Assembly (NCBI RefSeq): GCF_000429485.1
Contig: NZ_AUBY01000016.1
Coordinates: 1-64,000 of the forward strand
Source: Aliagarivorans marinus DSM 23064
Lineage (GTDB): Bacteria; Pseudomonadota; Gammaproteobacteria; Enterobacterales; Celerinatantimonadaceae
Length of the DNA stretch: 64,000 nt
Reading direction: 5' to 3'
The first letter of the stretch is position 1; every line of letters starts with the position of its first letter. The notes beneath the pieces were generated by a model, which saw only the letters and a list, made by a program, of their open reading frames with translations, made no database searches and was not told the origin of the DNA. Both the position numbers and the translations under genes were made by a program. Below are positions 8,570 through 17,220 of this stretch, piece by piece.

Positions 8570-9571
8570 CTATTTGGTTGCGGGTGACGGCCGCAATCTT
8601 AGGAAATCGGTGATATTGACTTTGCTGGCGAACAAAAAGATCAGTAGTAACAATCCCCAAGCGCAGTCGCGGAAGAAGTTGGAGATCGCCATAAAATTAA
8701 ACAGGCTAGACATAAGTTGTAGGGCAATCGCCGACATCAACACACAGATCACCCGGCCAAAGCCGCCCTCGGGTTTCACCCCGGCCATTACTGCGATCAA
8801 TATGGCAACCATGACGTAGCTCGAGCCATAGTCCCATTTCACGCTGGAGGTTCGTGCGGCGATGATAACCCCGGCAACTGAGGCCAGCAGCCCCGCTAAG
8901 GTGTAGGTGATAAGGTACATCCGCTTCACCTTGATACCGGAGAACTTGGCCGCATTGTCGTTGCTGCCAAGTAGGTAAAGGCGGACCCCATACGAGGAGT
9001 ACTTCAAGAAAAGGGCAAGTACCCCGGCAATGGCCAAAAACAAGCCAAAGCTGATCGGAATACCCAATACCGAGGTATTAGCAAAATCATCCAGCGGTTC
9101 GATAAAGCCCAGCCGCAGCGCCGAGCCCCCAGTCAAACCCACCGCGATGCCGGTAAACAGCATTTGTGTGCCCAGCGTCGCGATAATCGGCGTTAGCCCG
9201 GCATAGCCCACCAATGCGCCATTTAGCAATCCACCGGCCAGGCCTGTGAGTAAGCAAAAGCCCGCAAACACCCAGCAATACAGCAACGGCGACTCTGTGG
9301 CGGTGGCAAAGGTGGGGGTGAGCATAAACGCGATAACACCCGATAGGTTTGCCAGTGCCACGCCCGACAAATCGATACCGCCCCGACCGGCCGACATGGC
9401 CAACATCACGCCAAAGGCTAACAAACCAAGCTCAGAGAGCTGGATCGCCATCGACTGCAGGTTATACAGGCCAACAAACCGCGGCCCCACCAAAAACAGT
9501 GAGGCGATCACGACCAGGGCATTCACCAACAGTAAAAAGCCAAGTTGGCCGTCTAAGAACTTTGAAGACAT
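8570..9571 (-). CDS. Sugar ABC transporter permease (LsrD/RbsC-like)
   Basis: A 333-residue permease of the same family as the last gene of the operon but clearly diverged from it. It carries SAGRGGIDLSGVALANLSG, GLTPIIATLGTQMLFTGIAVG and the coupling loop LLGSNDNAAKFSGIKV. The ribosome site AAGGGGG precedes the ATG. Two different permeases in one operon suggest a heterodimeric transmembrane channel. It lies 86 bases after dhaL and just before the binding-protein gene. Confidence 0.9.
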   Translation of the reverse strand: MSSKFLDGQLGFLLLVNALVVIASLFLVGPRFVGLYNLQSMAIQLSELGLLAFGVMLAMSAGRGGIDLSGVALANLSGVIAFMLTPTFATATESPLLYCWVFAGFCLLTGLAGGLLNGALVGYAGLTPIIATLGTQMLFTGIAVGLTGGSALRLGFIEPLDDFANTSVLGIPISFGLFLAIAGVLALFLKYSSYGVRLYLLGSNDNAAKFSGIKVKRMYLITYTLAGLLASVAGVIIAARTSSVKWDYGSSYVMVAILIAVMAGVKPEGGFGRVICVLMSAIALQLMSSLFNFMAISNFFRDCAWGLLLLIFLFASKVNITDFLRLRPSPATK

Positions 9572-9657
9572 GGTTCCCCCTTATATGAGCGGCAAGATTT
9601 GAGCGACAAGGTAATCAGGGCACGCAAACGCGAACTCGCGATGCGCTGGGCGCGCGG

Positions 9658-10290
9658 CTAATCCAAATCTGCAACAATGCTGTCGACCAAGGTGCTAATA
9701 ATCAGGTAACAGGAGGTGGCACCTGCATCTAACACGCCTATGGAACGCTCGCCTAAGCGAGAGGCTCGGCCAAATTTCGCCACCATCTCTTTGGTTGATT
9801 CCCAGCCCTGTTTTGCACCCTCAGAGAAGGCCGCCAGAATTTCTGGGTCAGATTTATCGTCGGCGATGGCGAGCGACATCGACTCTAGTGCGCAGGCGAG
9901 GGTATCCATCAGGGTTTTGTCGCCCTTTCTTGCCTCGCTGATATCCATCAGCTCTTCGTTGGCAAACTTAAAGGCGTTATACAGCGCTACCGCTTCGATT
10001 TGGTCGCGGTCTAGCACTTCGCTCAGGGAGAAGAAAATGGTGCCGTAGATAGGTCCCATCGAGCCGCCAATATCATTGAATAAGGTGGATGCAATCATCT
10101 CGCTGGATTCAGCAAAGCTCGGCGCAGGGGAACAAGCAAGGATCTGCTCTTTAGCCATCGAAAAGCCCTTGGCCATATTGATGCCGTGGTCGCCATCGGC
10201 AATCAGGCCATCGAGATCACTGAGGTATTGCTTGGACTCGATGATTTTATTTGCCACTTTAATTAAATTCTCGCAACTCAAGATAATCAT
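9658..10290 (-). CDS. dhaL: DhaL-type subunit of a ketose kinase
   Basis: A 210-residue all-helical nucleotide-binding subunit of the dihydroxyacetone kinase family. The signature DGLIADGDHGINMAKG (about residues 26-41) supplies the aspartates that hold the magnesium ions and phosphates; GGSMGPIYGTIF and DAGATSCY near the C-terminus are also typical. DhaL works with DhaK, encoded 16 bases upstream. No DhaM or other PTS protein is seen here, so the phosphate donor (PTS-bound ADP or free ATP) is open. In relatives from tetritol pathways such pairs phosphorylate erythrulose rather than dihydroxyacetone. Confidence 0.9.
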   Translation of the reverse strand: MIILSCENLIKVANKIIESKQYLSDLDGLIADGDHGINMAKGFSMAKEQILACSPAPSFAESSEMIASTLFNDIGGSMGPIYGTIFFSLSEVLDRDQIEAVALYNAFKFANEELMDISEARKGDKTLMDTLACALESMSLAIADDKSDPEILAAFSEGAKQGWESTKEMVAKFGRASRLGERSIGVLDAGATSCYLIISTLVDSIVADLD

Positions 10291-10305
10291 AAAACTGTCC
10301 CTTAT

Positions 10306-11304
10306 TTAGAATTTAGAAAGGCCGGTAGATTGGCATGGCGCTTGGACGAGTTGTTTGAGCTCGTCATCGAGCTTCATCATGGTGAGCGTGGCGCCCATCA
10401 TGTCGAGCGAGGTGAACAGGTTGCCAATGAAGTTCTCTTCAATGGTGATTTTGTGCGCGTCTAACATGTCGCACAGCGAGTCATAGACAATGTAGAGTTC
10501 GTTGATAGGGGTGGCACCTAAGCCTGATATCAGCACCACGACCTCATCGCCAGAGGCGAACAGCTCGTCATGCAAGATGGTATCGAGCATTTTGCGCGTA
10601 GCGACGTCTGCGCTGCATATGTCTTCGACAGACACACCGGGTTCACCATGGTGGCCAATACCGATTTCCATCTTGCCCGGGTCAATGTTGAAGTTAGGGT
10701 GACCAACATCTGGAATGGTGCACGAGGAGAGGCCAATCCCCACCGACAGCGTATTGTCGATAGCCTTTTGGGCAACCGCAATCACTTGGTCAAGATCGTA
10801 GCCTTGTGCGGCCGCAGCGCCTGCCACCTTCCACATTAAGATCTCACCGGCCACGCCACGGCGCTTGTGCTTTTCATCCAAAGGGGCACTGGCAACGTCG
10901 TCGTTGGCGACAACCGTCTTAACCTCAATGCCTTCACGTTTGAGCATCTTGACGGCCATTTTTACGTTCATGTTATCGCCAGCGTAATTGCCATATAGGC
11001 AAGCGACACCGGCACCACCGTTTGCGGCGCGCATGGCATCAGCAAAGTGTTTCGCGGAAGGGGAGGAGAAGATCTCACCAATGGCCACCGCATCAACCAG
11101 GTTCTTACCTACGTAACCGATGAAAGCCGGCTCATGCCCAGAGCCACCGCCCGTGACAATACCGACCTTGCCCTTGGTTGGGGACCAGTTTGATTTGATT
11201 ACTCTAGGGTTATCTGTACTAGACAGCAGGTGTTGATTGGCTTTGACATAGCCACGGACAGAATCTTCGACAACCTCGTCAGGTCGATTAATCAAGCGCT
11301 GCAT
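10306..11304 (-). CDS. dhaK: DhaK-type subunit of a ketose kinase, first gene of ABC operon
   Basis: A 332-residue substrate-binding subunit of the dihydroxyacetone kinase family. GIVTGGGSGHEPAFIGYVG (about residues 48-66) and GIGHHGEPG (His219 aligned with the substrate-linked His218 of E. coli DhaK) are present, so the ketone can be bound covalently as a hemiaminal. Being first in a six-gene operon with a complete sugar importer is unusual for plain dihydroxyacetone metabolism, because that compound diffuses well and its product needs no RpiB or transaldolase. A tetrulose substrate (DerK/LerK-like role) is inferred. Upstream lie TCATATGTTC-type elements at 11559 and 11357. Confidence 0.9.
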   Translation of the reverse strand: MQRLINRPDEVVEDSVRGYVKANQHLLSSTDNPRVIKSNWSPTKGKVGIVTGGGSGHEPAFIGYVGKNLVDAVAIGEIFSSPSAKHFADAMRAANGGAGVACLYGNYAGDNMNVKMAVKMLKREGIEVKTVVANDDVASAPLDEKHKRRGVAGEILMWKVAGAAAAQGYDLDQVIAVAQKAIDNTLSVGIGLSSCTIPDVGHPNFNIDPGKMEIGIGHHGEPGVSVEDICSADVATRKMLDTILHDELFASGDEVVVLISGLGATPINELYIVYDSLCDMLDAHKITIEENFIGNLFTSLDMMGATLTMMKLDDELKQLVQAPCQSTGLSKF

Positions 11305-12053
11305 GGAACACTCCTAATCCAAAAGTACAAGAAACAAGAGTATGACCAGCGAGTGTTCATATGAGCAATCTTGAACACAAGCTTGCAGAATGTTTGCGGT
11401 TACGATGCTAAACCAGTGATGACGCCTAACAGGCATCTTTTAGGGTGAAAACGCCCCTTTCCCATAAGGTTTTGCTATATGTAACAAGCAAATAAACCAC
11501 TATTAAAGTAATTAGTGTAAATACCCTTGGTTAACACTAGCTAACATACGCCCACGCATCATATGTTCAACAGGTGATTATGTGTTTGGTGTTGCTGGTC
11601 ACAAAATAGCGGTTTTGGGGCATTTAACTGTGAGCTGAGGCAAATCTGGGGATGGGGCTTGGGTTGTTGTAAACGGAGAAGGCAGGGAAGGGGAGCTTAT
11701 GGCGGCGCAGCATTACTCAGCTTGGCTTTAAAGCAAGTAACTCTGCACATTTGGATATTGAGAGTATTTGACAGGAGTTGCGGGAGATTAAGCTCTAGGT
11801 GTGGGGTGATCCAAAAACTGAGTTCATCCCGTCTGATCGTAAGTTAGGCCTTGAGGAGGTATCTGAGGTTAAATGAGCGGGATAGGGCGGAGATAATCCG
11901 CCATATGGAGGCTGTTACATAACACGCTTTTGGACAGAAATGAGCTAGGGAAGTGGGGAATAACGCCCAATTAAGGTGTGAGTAACGCTACCACGAAACT
12001 CAACCAAACCACCGTAAACACTTTACTCAAATTAGAACCAAAAGTCCCAAGCG
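11305..12053. other. Control region of dhaK operon and gene-free stretch
   Basis: About 750 bases. The part near dhaK must hold its promoter; it contains GTGTTCATATGAGC (about 11354-11367), which matches the left half of element A, and the exact decamer at 11559-11568. The remainder to 12053 has only short frames without ribosome sites or recognisable products. I see no gene in it. Confidence 0.45.
11559..11568 (+). promoter_or_regulatory. TCATATGTTC element G, upstream of dhaK
   Basis: Exact decamer copy about 255 bases upstream of dhaK, with a half-matching site (GTGTTCATATG) about 50 bases upstream of dhaK. The pair would suit repression by looping by the SorC-type regulator; this is inference. 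Confidence 0.5.
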
Positions 12054-12842
12054 TTAGGAATCACCCTTAAATTGTTTGTTATGTGTTTGCCAACGCCTAA
12101 CTCTAAGTGGCATAGTTACCCACCAATATACCTTTAGTGCTTTTTTATTGGCTAATACGTTTAGAACGAGTTTATCCCATAGTTTCTTTACTTTTCCCCA
12201 AAAACCTACATATGTATTCGAGTGCACCATAAAAGCAAATGGTCCAGCCAAAGTGTAAATAAGCGCATGCCTCATTTCACCAAATTCGAACTCTAGGAAG
12301 TCTAAGTTCCATACGTGGTCCCACTTTCTACTCCAAGTGCTATTTAGGAACTCGGTATAAGTTGGAAAACCGAATGTTTCACTGACTTCCTTAGTTACTC
12401 CACCTTCACCATAAAAAACACCAGATAATGTAACTTCGCTATATGTAGTATAAACTCCATCGTCATCGATGGTTATGTCCTTCAAAGGTATTGACGGTAA
12501 GTGAGTTATAACAACTTGGTCATCTGAGATCAGTTCAAGATCTATCGAATTTTGATAGCAAACATTCCCAGAGAAAGCCTTTACATATCCAGAAAAACGG
12601 GTGTAAACGTTATTTTTACCTGTCTTTACATATAACTTAGACATCGGAACTTCGTTGTTTGAAATATACCGACTTGCTAGTTTAACATCATAGTCAATCT
12701 CATCGGCTAGCTCTTTAAAGTGTAGTTTTGATGTACGAGAAACATAGTCATTGTGAGAAATGATATATGCCCGAAGAAAAATCAATTTTTCTAGCCAGTT
12801 CTTAATGAGCCCGAATAATCCGGGCGGTAATTTGAATTCCAT
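12054..12842 (-). CDS. Uncharacterised protein, AT-rich gene
   Basis: A 262-residue protein I do not recognise. The ATG follows an AAGGAAG ribosome site, so translation is likely. There is no signal peptide; a hydrophobic stretch (ALIYTLAGPFAFMVHS, about residues 193-208) could be membrane-associated, and the N- and C-termini are basic and aromatic. Codon and base use is visibly more AT-rich than the surrounding metabolic genes, and the gene sits alone in a gene-poor stretch beside a tRNA gene, both suggesting horizontal acquisition. No function can be assigned. Confidence 0.6.
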   Translation of the reverse strand: MEFKLPPGLFGLIKNWLEKLIFLRAYIISHNDYVSRTSKLHFKELADEIDYDVKLASRYISNNEVPMSKLYVKTGKNNVYTRFSGYVKAFSGNVCYQNSIDLELISDDQVVITHLPSIPLKDITIDDDGVYTTYSEVTLSGVFYGEGGVTKEVSETFGFPTYTEFLNSTWSRKWDHVWNLDFLEFEFGEMRHALIYTLAGPFAFMVHSNTYVGFWGKVKKLWDKLVLNVLANKKALKVYWWVTMPLRVRRWQTHNKQFKGDS

Positions 12843-13515
12843 TCGACTTCCTTAAGCACTGCTCGGATAGACACACAACATCTTATTCAATAGCACAGGG
12901 CTCTCTTTAAACAGAGCATTACGCTATGTATCCACCACATAATGTCTACTTTATCACTTGAAAATAAGCTTTTACAACAAGCGGTTAGCCGTGTCGTGGA
13001 GGATACATAGCAAGAAAGAGAGCACACTAGCCGGCTCAAACAGATTATATTCCCAATACTGTATATCTATGCCAGTAGTGATGCAGGCTTCCCTAACACT
13101 TAATGGGGCATGAGTGTGTTACCGACTCAAACCGACCAATAGCTGAACTGTTTCACTAATCGGGAGGCGGACAGAACGTTTGGTTGGTCTGCTTACGAGC
13201 TTCAATACGCCTTATCAACCACTTCTAATATTGCCAGAACTCCAAGGTGGGGTTCATATGAAACGTAACTAAAGTGCAGCGTTTGCCAGATATCGGCTGA
13301 GGGATAGCAGTAGTACCAGACATATGTATATAACGTCTCCAATCCTTAGCCGTCGAGTGGGCTTAGCGGCCTCGGCATAGTCTTCGATATAGAGAGTCTT
13401 AAGTTTGAGATTGCTTTGAGTAACCAAATCCACAAATATCAACACGGCACAGCGTCGGCACGGCTACGTTGGTGAATATTCATAGTATTGATTTATAAGG
13501 GAAGGTAAGGCGATT
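12843..13515. other. Gene-free region between orphan gene and tRNA-Arg
   Basis: About 670 bases with no credible coding frame. The left part holds a 124-base imperfect inverted repeat (12900-13023). The rest shows no recognisable integrase, attachment-site duplication or RNA gene. It reads like decayed accessory DNA next to the tRNA gene. Confidence 0.4.
12900..13023. repeat. Imperfect inverted-repeat element
   Basis: GCTCTCTTT (12900-12908) pairs with AAAGAGAGC (13015-13023), and further in, GCTATGTATCCACCAC (12923-12938) pairs with GTGGAGGATACATAGC (12996-13011) with one mismatch. Together these make a long stem with a loop of about 57 bases. It may be a small non-autonomous element or a structured transcript; no transposase is adjacent. 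Confidence 0.5.
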
Positions 13516-13591
13516 TGGCCTCCTCACAGGGACTCGAACCCCGATCGATCGCTTAGGAGGCGACTGCTCTATCCTGTTGAGCTATGAGGAG
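13516..13591 (-). tRNA. tRNA-Arg (anticodon CCU)
   Basis: On the minus strand the 76-base sequence folds as a cloverleaf: acceptor CTCCTCA pairs perfectly with TGAGGAG, D stem GCTC/GAGC, anticodon stem GTCGC/GCGAT around the loop CTCCTAA, T arm CGGGG-TTCGAGT-CCCTG. The discriminator is G and the 3' CCA is encoded. The anticodon CCU reads the rare Arg codon AGG. tRNA genes of this type are frequent island integration sites, consistent with the gene-poor DNA on its 3' side. Confidence 0.95.
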
Positions 13592-13720
13592 ACGGCTTTA
13601 TTATAGCGCGGGGAAGCGCTTTGAAAAGACGCTAAGCCATTGTTTGGGCACAATTTAAGCAACTTTCTTTATCGAGCCGCTCTCGCCTTTTGCGGCCCCA
13701 AATCTCCTAGGGCCAGGCCC

Positions 13721-14761
13721 TTAGTTATCAATCAGTTTCGACAGTTGCTGTAGCAGCGCCTGGGCGTTGGGTTGCTCATTGCCTTGCTGTGGCTTGGCGG
13801 TGCTTTTGCGCTCGATAAGGTGTGTGGGCAGCTCTTGGTGGCGCGGTTGTGGGTCGAGGGCTTGCTTGACCGCCATTTGGCCGATCTGCTGGAAGTCTTG
13901 CTCGATGGTGGTCAGTGGCGGTTGGAAAAAGGCGCTGTCTTGCATGTTATCGAAGCCGACGATGGACACGGCGGCGGGCACGCTCAGGCCATATTCATGT
14001 AGCGCGCGCAACGCGCCCAATGCCATCTGGTCGCTGGCGACGAGTACCGCATCCACTGGCTGGCCTTGTACTAAGTGCTCCCGCATTTTTAGGTAGCCGC
14101 TTTCGGTGCTCCAATCACCTTCGTAGGTGGCTACGATTTGCTCGGCGTGCAGGGCGCTTTGCCAGGCGCGCAAACGTTCGCTGGCGGCAAAGGAGTGTTG
14201 CGGGCCGGCTATCAACACAAAGTGTTGGCGGTCCAAGGCTGCTAAGTGCTTGGCGGCGGCCAGTGCGCCGTCGAAGTGGTTGGCACATACCGAGGGCACA
14301 TTGGCGGTGGCCGGTACGTCGATAAACACCAGATGCAGGTGAGGGTAGTGCTCCACCAGTTGCTCTGCGCACTCCTGACTAACGGGCACGTTGATGATCA
14401 TCGCCTCAATGCTTTGGGCGCGCAGCTTGCGAATGGCGTTGTGCAGCAGCTCCAGCTCGGGGTCGGAGACCACCGAGATGCTCACACCGTGGTCCACTAA
14501 CTCGGCGTGACGGCGAATGCTGCTGGCAATCAGCGAGATCCCATGCAGGTGGATGTCGAGGGTAATCAGCCCGAGCAGTTTTACCTTGCCACGGCTGAGC
14601 ATCTGCGCGCCTTGGTTGGGGGTGTAGCCCAGCTCTTCAATGGCGGCTAACACTCGCTCGCGGGTGCGGGGGGCCACGCTGGGCGAGCCATTGGTGACCC
14701 GCGATACGGTTTGGGTGGATACGCCGGCGCGCTCTGCGACTTCCTTAAAGGTAACGCCCAT
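13721..14761 (-). CDS. LacI/GalR-family repressor of the alpha-galactosidase genes
   Basis: A 346-residue regulator. The N-terminal helix-turn-helix and hinge are clear (TFKEVAERAGVSTQTVSRV, then a ...RERVLAAIEELGYTPN block, to about residue 60), followed by the periplasmic-binding-protein-like domain that senses sugar (VASDQMALGALRALHEYG, SIVGFDNM). The start at 14761 is set by the AGGAAGC site. It is divergent from the GH36 gene. Near-perfect GalR/LacI-type palindromes overlap its own upstream region and the start region of the alpha-galactosidase gene, so autoregulation and repression of the sugar genes are likely, with a galactoside or galactose as inducer. Confidence 0.9.
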   Translation of the reverse strand: MGVTFKEVAERAGVSTQTVSRVTNGSPSVAPRTRERVLAAIEELGYTPNQGAQMLSRGKVKLLGLITLDIHLHGISLIASSIRRHAELVDHGVSISVVSDPELELLHNAIRKLRAQSIEAMIINVPVSQECAEQLVEHYPHLHLVFIDVPATANVPSVCANHFDGALAAAKHLAALDRQHFVLIAGPQHSFAASERLRAWQSALHAEQIVATYEGDWSTESGYLKMREHLVQGQPVDAVLVASDQMALGALRALHEYGLSVPAAVSIVGFDNMQDSAFFQPPLTTIEQDFQQIGQMAVKQALDPQPRHQELPTHLIERKSTAKPQQGNEQPNAQALLQQLSKLIDN

Positions 14762-14791
14762 GATGCTTCCTGTCTTAATCTGGATAACGAC

Positions 14792-14830
14792 TATACCCGA
14801 GCAAGCTTTTTGAGCTTGTTCGGGCATACC
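14792..14830. repeat. Palindromic TATACCCGA-type intergenic repeat
   Basis: TATACCCGAGCAAGCT is followed after five bases by AGCTTGTTCGGGCATA, an imperfect hairpin upstream of the LacI gene. The outer sequence is shared with the element ends at 34360 and 34624 and the single copy at 46505, so this belongs to a dispersed repeat family. Confidence 0.6.
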
Positions 14831-14851
14831 TTGTTGATGTTGAGCATCGCA

Positions 14852-14880
14852 TGTTAGCGCAAACATTGAAAATGTTTTCA
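14852..14880. promoter_or_regulatory. Two LacI-type operators upstream of the LacI gene
   Basis: TGTTAGCGCAAACA (14852-14865) differs by one base from the perfect palindrome at 15003, and TGAAAATGTTTTCA (14867-14880) is a second palindrome of GalR style. Both lie 90-120 bases upstream of the regulator start, fitting autoregulation. Confidence 0.7.
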
Positions 14881-15002
14881 CAAACAAATCTGCGCAATGT
14901 CAAAAATGTCTAATCAATGTCACGCGAAAGCGTGATGCTGATCGCCTAATCCTGCCATCGCACTGTCGAAAATCGGCAAATCGGACTTAAATAAACGCAA
15001 TA

Positions 15003-15016
15003 TGTTTGCGCAAACA
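15003..15016. promoter_or_regulatory. LacI-type operator upstream of alpha-galactosidase
   Basis: TGTTTGCGCAAACA is a perfect 14-bp palindrome with a central CG-containing core, as expected for LacI/GalR proteins. It ends 34 bases before the ATG of the GH36 gene, where it would cover the promoter. With the related sites 120-150 bases upstream, DNA looping is possible. Confidence 0.8.
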
Positions 15017-15050
15017 CATGCGCTGGAAAATTAACAAGCAAAGGTATGCT

Positions 15051-17153
15051 ATGAGCCAAATACTTCATCTAACAAGTGAGCGCTGCAGTCTAGTTATTAA
15101 GGTTGACCGGAACGCAGAGATTATCCACTGGGGCAATCGCATCAGTCAGATCGACGAAGATCTGCTGCTGGCCACCGAGCGCCCAGTATCACAGGCGCGG
15201 CTAGATGTAGACGTGCCACTGTCGTTGGTGCCAGAGATGGGCGCCGGACACTTTAATGCTCCGGGCATTGAAGGCCACCGCGATCGCAGTGCATGGGCAC
15301 CGGTATTTAAGGTGGTAGCTGTAGAGCAGGGCGAGCAGCAGTTAGTGTTCCAACTGGAAGACCAAACCGCACAACTGTTGATGAGCGTAAACATCGAGCT
15401 TGATTACGCCACCGATGTACTGAAAAAGCAGGTGTCTATCACCAACATCGGCGAGCAGCCCTACCAACTGGGCAAGCTGTCGTGCACCTTGCCACTGCCA
15501 CAACATGCGGTAGAGCTGATGACCTTCCATGGCCGCTGGAGCCGCGAGTTCCAAACCCAGCGTTTGTCGTTCTCCCACGGTGGCTTTATGCAAGAGAACC
15601 GTCGCGGACGTACCTCCCACGAAAACTTCCCGGGCATGTTTGTCGGCTCCAAAGGCTTCTCTGAACAGCAAGGGCAGGTGTGGGGCGTTAAGCTGGCGTG
15701 GTCGGGTAACCACCAACTGCGCGCCGATGTGAAAAGTGATGGCCGCCGCTTTGTGCAAGCCGGTGAGCTGCTACTGGCTGGTGAAGTGGTACTGGAGAAG
15801 GGCGAAAGCTACAGCTCGCCTGAGTTCTACGGCTGCTTTAGCAATAGCGGTTTGAACGGTGTGTCTGAACGTTTTCACAAATATGTTCGCGAAAACATTG
15901 TAAGCTTCCCCGTCGACAAGCCACGTCCGGTGCACCTGAACACCTGGGAAGGCATCTACTTCGACCATCGCCCCGAGTACATCCAAGAGATGGCCACCGA
16001 AGCTGCCGAGATTGGCGTTGAGCGCTTTATTATCGACGACGGCTGGTTTGTCGGCCGCGATGGCGAGCGCACCGCACTGGGCGATTGGTACTTAGACGAA
16101 ACCAAGTACCCGGATGGACTTGAGCCGGTTATCGCCCATGTGAACAAGCTGGGTATGGAGTTTGGGCTGTGGGTTGAGCCGGAGATGATCAGCGAAGACT
16201 CGATGCTGTATCGCGCCCACCCTGACTGGGTGCTGGGATTAGAAGGCTACCATCAGCCCTCTGGCCGCTGGCAGTATGTGTTGGACCTGCAAAACGACGA
16301 CTGCTTCAACTACCTGTTTGAGCGCCTCAACGACCTGCTCACCCGCTACAACATCAGCTACCTGAAGTGGGATATGAACCGCGAGTTGGTACAGCCCGGC
16401 CACCAAGGCAGTCCGGCGGTGCATGGCCAAACCAAGGCGCTGTATCGCTTGGTCGACCAACTGCTGGCCGCTCACCCTGAGGTGGAGATTGAGTCTTGCA
16501 GCTCGGGCGGTGGTCGCATCGATTTTGAGATTTTGAAACGTACCCACCGCTTCTGGGCTTCCGACTGTAACGACGCCCTTGAGCGCCAAACCATCCAGCG
16601 GGGTATGAGCTACTTCTTCCCGCCTGAGGTGATGGGCGCACACATCGGCCCCGATGAAGCGCACACCACGCGCCGCTGCCACCACATCAACATGCGCGGA
16701 ATGACGGCCTTGAGCGGCCACATGGGCGTGGAGCTTGACCCGGTGCGCGCCAGCGACGAGGACAAGGCCGGCTTTAAGCGCTACATCGCGCTGCACAAGC
16801 AGTACCGCCAGTTGCTGCACTCGGGCCGCAGCTTCCGCCTCGATACCCACGACGAGCGCCAGCATGTGTATGGCGTTACCGATGAAAACGACCTGCTGAT
16901 TACCGTGTGCCAGTTGGCCATGCCCGATCATGCACTGCCAGCGCCGCTACGTATTAGCTGCGTTGAGCCTGATGCTCGCTACAAGGTCACGTTGGTGGAG
17001 ATGCCTGAGACTAGCTTCCAGCTAATGAAACAACGCCCTAGCTGGCTGGATAAAACCCTGATTTTAACCGGTGACAACCTGCGCGAGGTTGGGTTGACAC
17101 TACCGATTCTGGATCCTGAGTCAGCGTTGCTGTTGTCACTGGAGCGGATCTAG
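15051..17153 (+). CDS. Alpha-galactosidase, glycoside hydrolase family 36
   Basis: A 700-residue GH36 enzyme that releases alpha-galactose from melibiose, raffinose-type sugars or galactosyl-glycerols. The N-terminal beta-sandwich is followed by the TIM barrel with WEGIYFD, IDDGWF, GLWVEPEMIS and YLKWDMNR (nucleophile Asp441), and RFWASDCND (acid/base Asp505). There is no signal peptide, so it acts in the cytosol on imported substrate. The start at 15051 is preferred because the family N-terminus and a ribosome site lie there; upstream in-frame ATGs fall within the operator. It is followed 67 bases later by a sodium symporter that probably brings in the galactoside. Confidence 0.93.
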   Translation: MSQILHLTSERCSLVIKVDRNAEIIHWGNRISQIDEDLLLATERPVSQARLDVDVPLSLVPEMGAGHFNAPGIEGHRDRSAWAPVFKVVAVEQGEQQLVFQLEDQTAQLLMSVNIELDYATDVLKKQVSITNIGEQPYQLGKLSCTLPLPQHAVELMTFHGRWSREFQTQRLSFSHGGFMQENRRGRTSHENFPGMFVGSKGFSEQQGQVWGVKLAWSGNHQLRADVKSDGRRFVQAGELLLAGEVVLEKGESYSSPEFYGCFSNSGLNGVSERFHKYVRENIVSFPVDKPRPVHLNTWEGIYFDHRPEYIQEMATEAAEIGVERFIIDDGWFVGRDGERTALGDWYLDETKYPDGLEPVIAHVNKLGMEFGLWVEPEMISEDSMLYRAHPDWVLGLEGYHQPSGRWQYVLDLQNDDCFNYLFERLNDLLTRYNISYLKWDMNRELVQPGHQGSPAVHGQTKALYRLVDQLLAAHPEVEIESCSSGGGRIDFEILKRTHRFWASDCNDALERQTIQRGMSYFFPPEVMGAHIGPDEAHTTRRCHHINMRGMTALSGHMGVELDPVRASDEDKAGFKRYIALHKQYRQLLHSGRSFRLDTHDERQHVYGVTDENDLLITVCQLAMPDHALPAPLRISCVEPDARYKVTLVEMPETSFQLMKQRPSWLDKTLILTGDNLREVGLTLPILDPESALLLSLERI

Positions 17154-17220
17154 TCCGAGCTCGCAGTCCTTCGCTCACAGCCGAATGCCGCGAAAATATC
17201 TACTATAAGGAAATAAAGTT

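Noticed and set aside
11659-11847. Small plus-strand frame upstream of dhaK
   Set aside because: No ribosome site, no homology I recognise, low-complexity Cys/Arg start. Treated as noncoding.
15342-16931. Several long minus-strand frames across the alpha-galactosidase gene
   Set aside because: They are mirror images of a well-conserved GH36 gene in GC-rich codon context.
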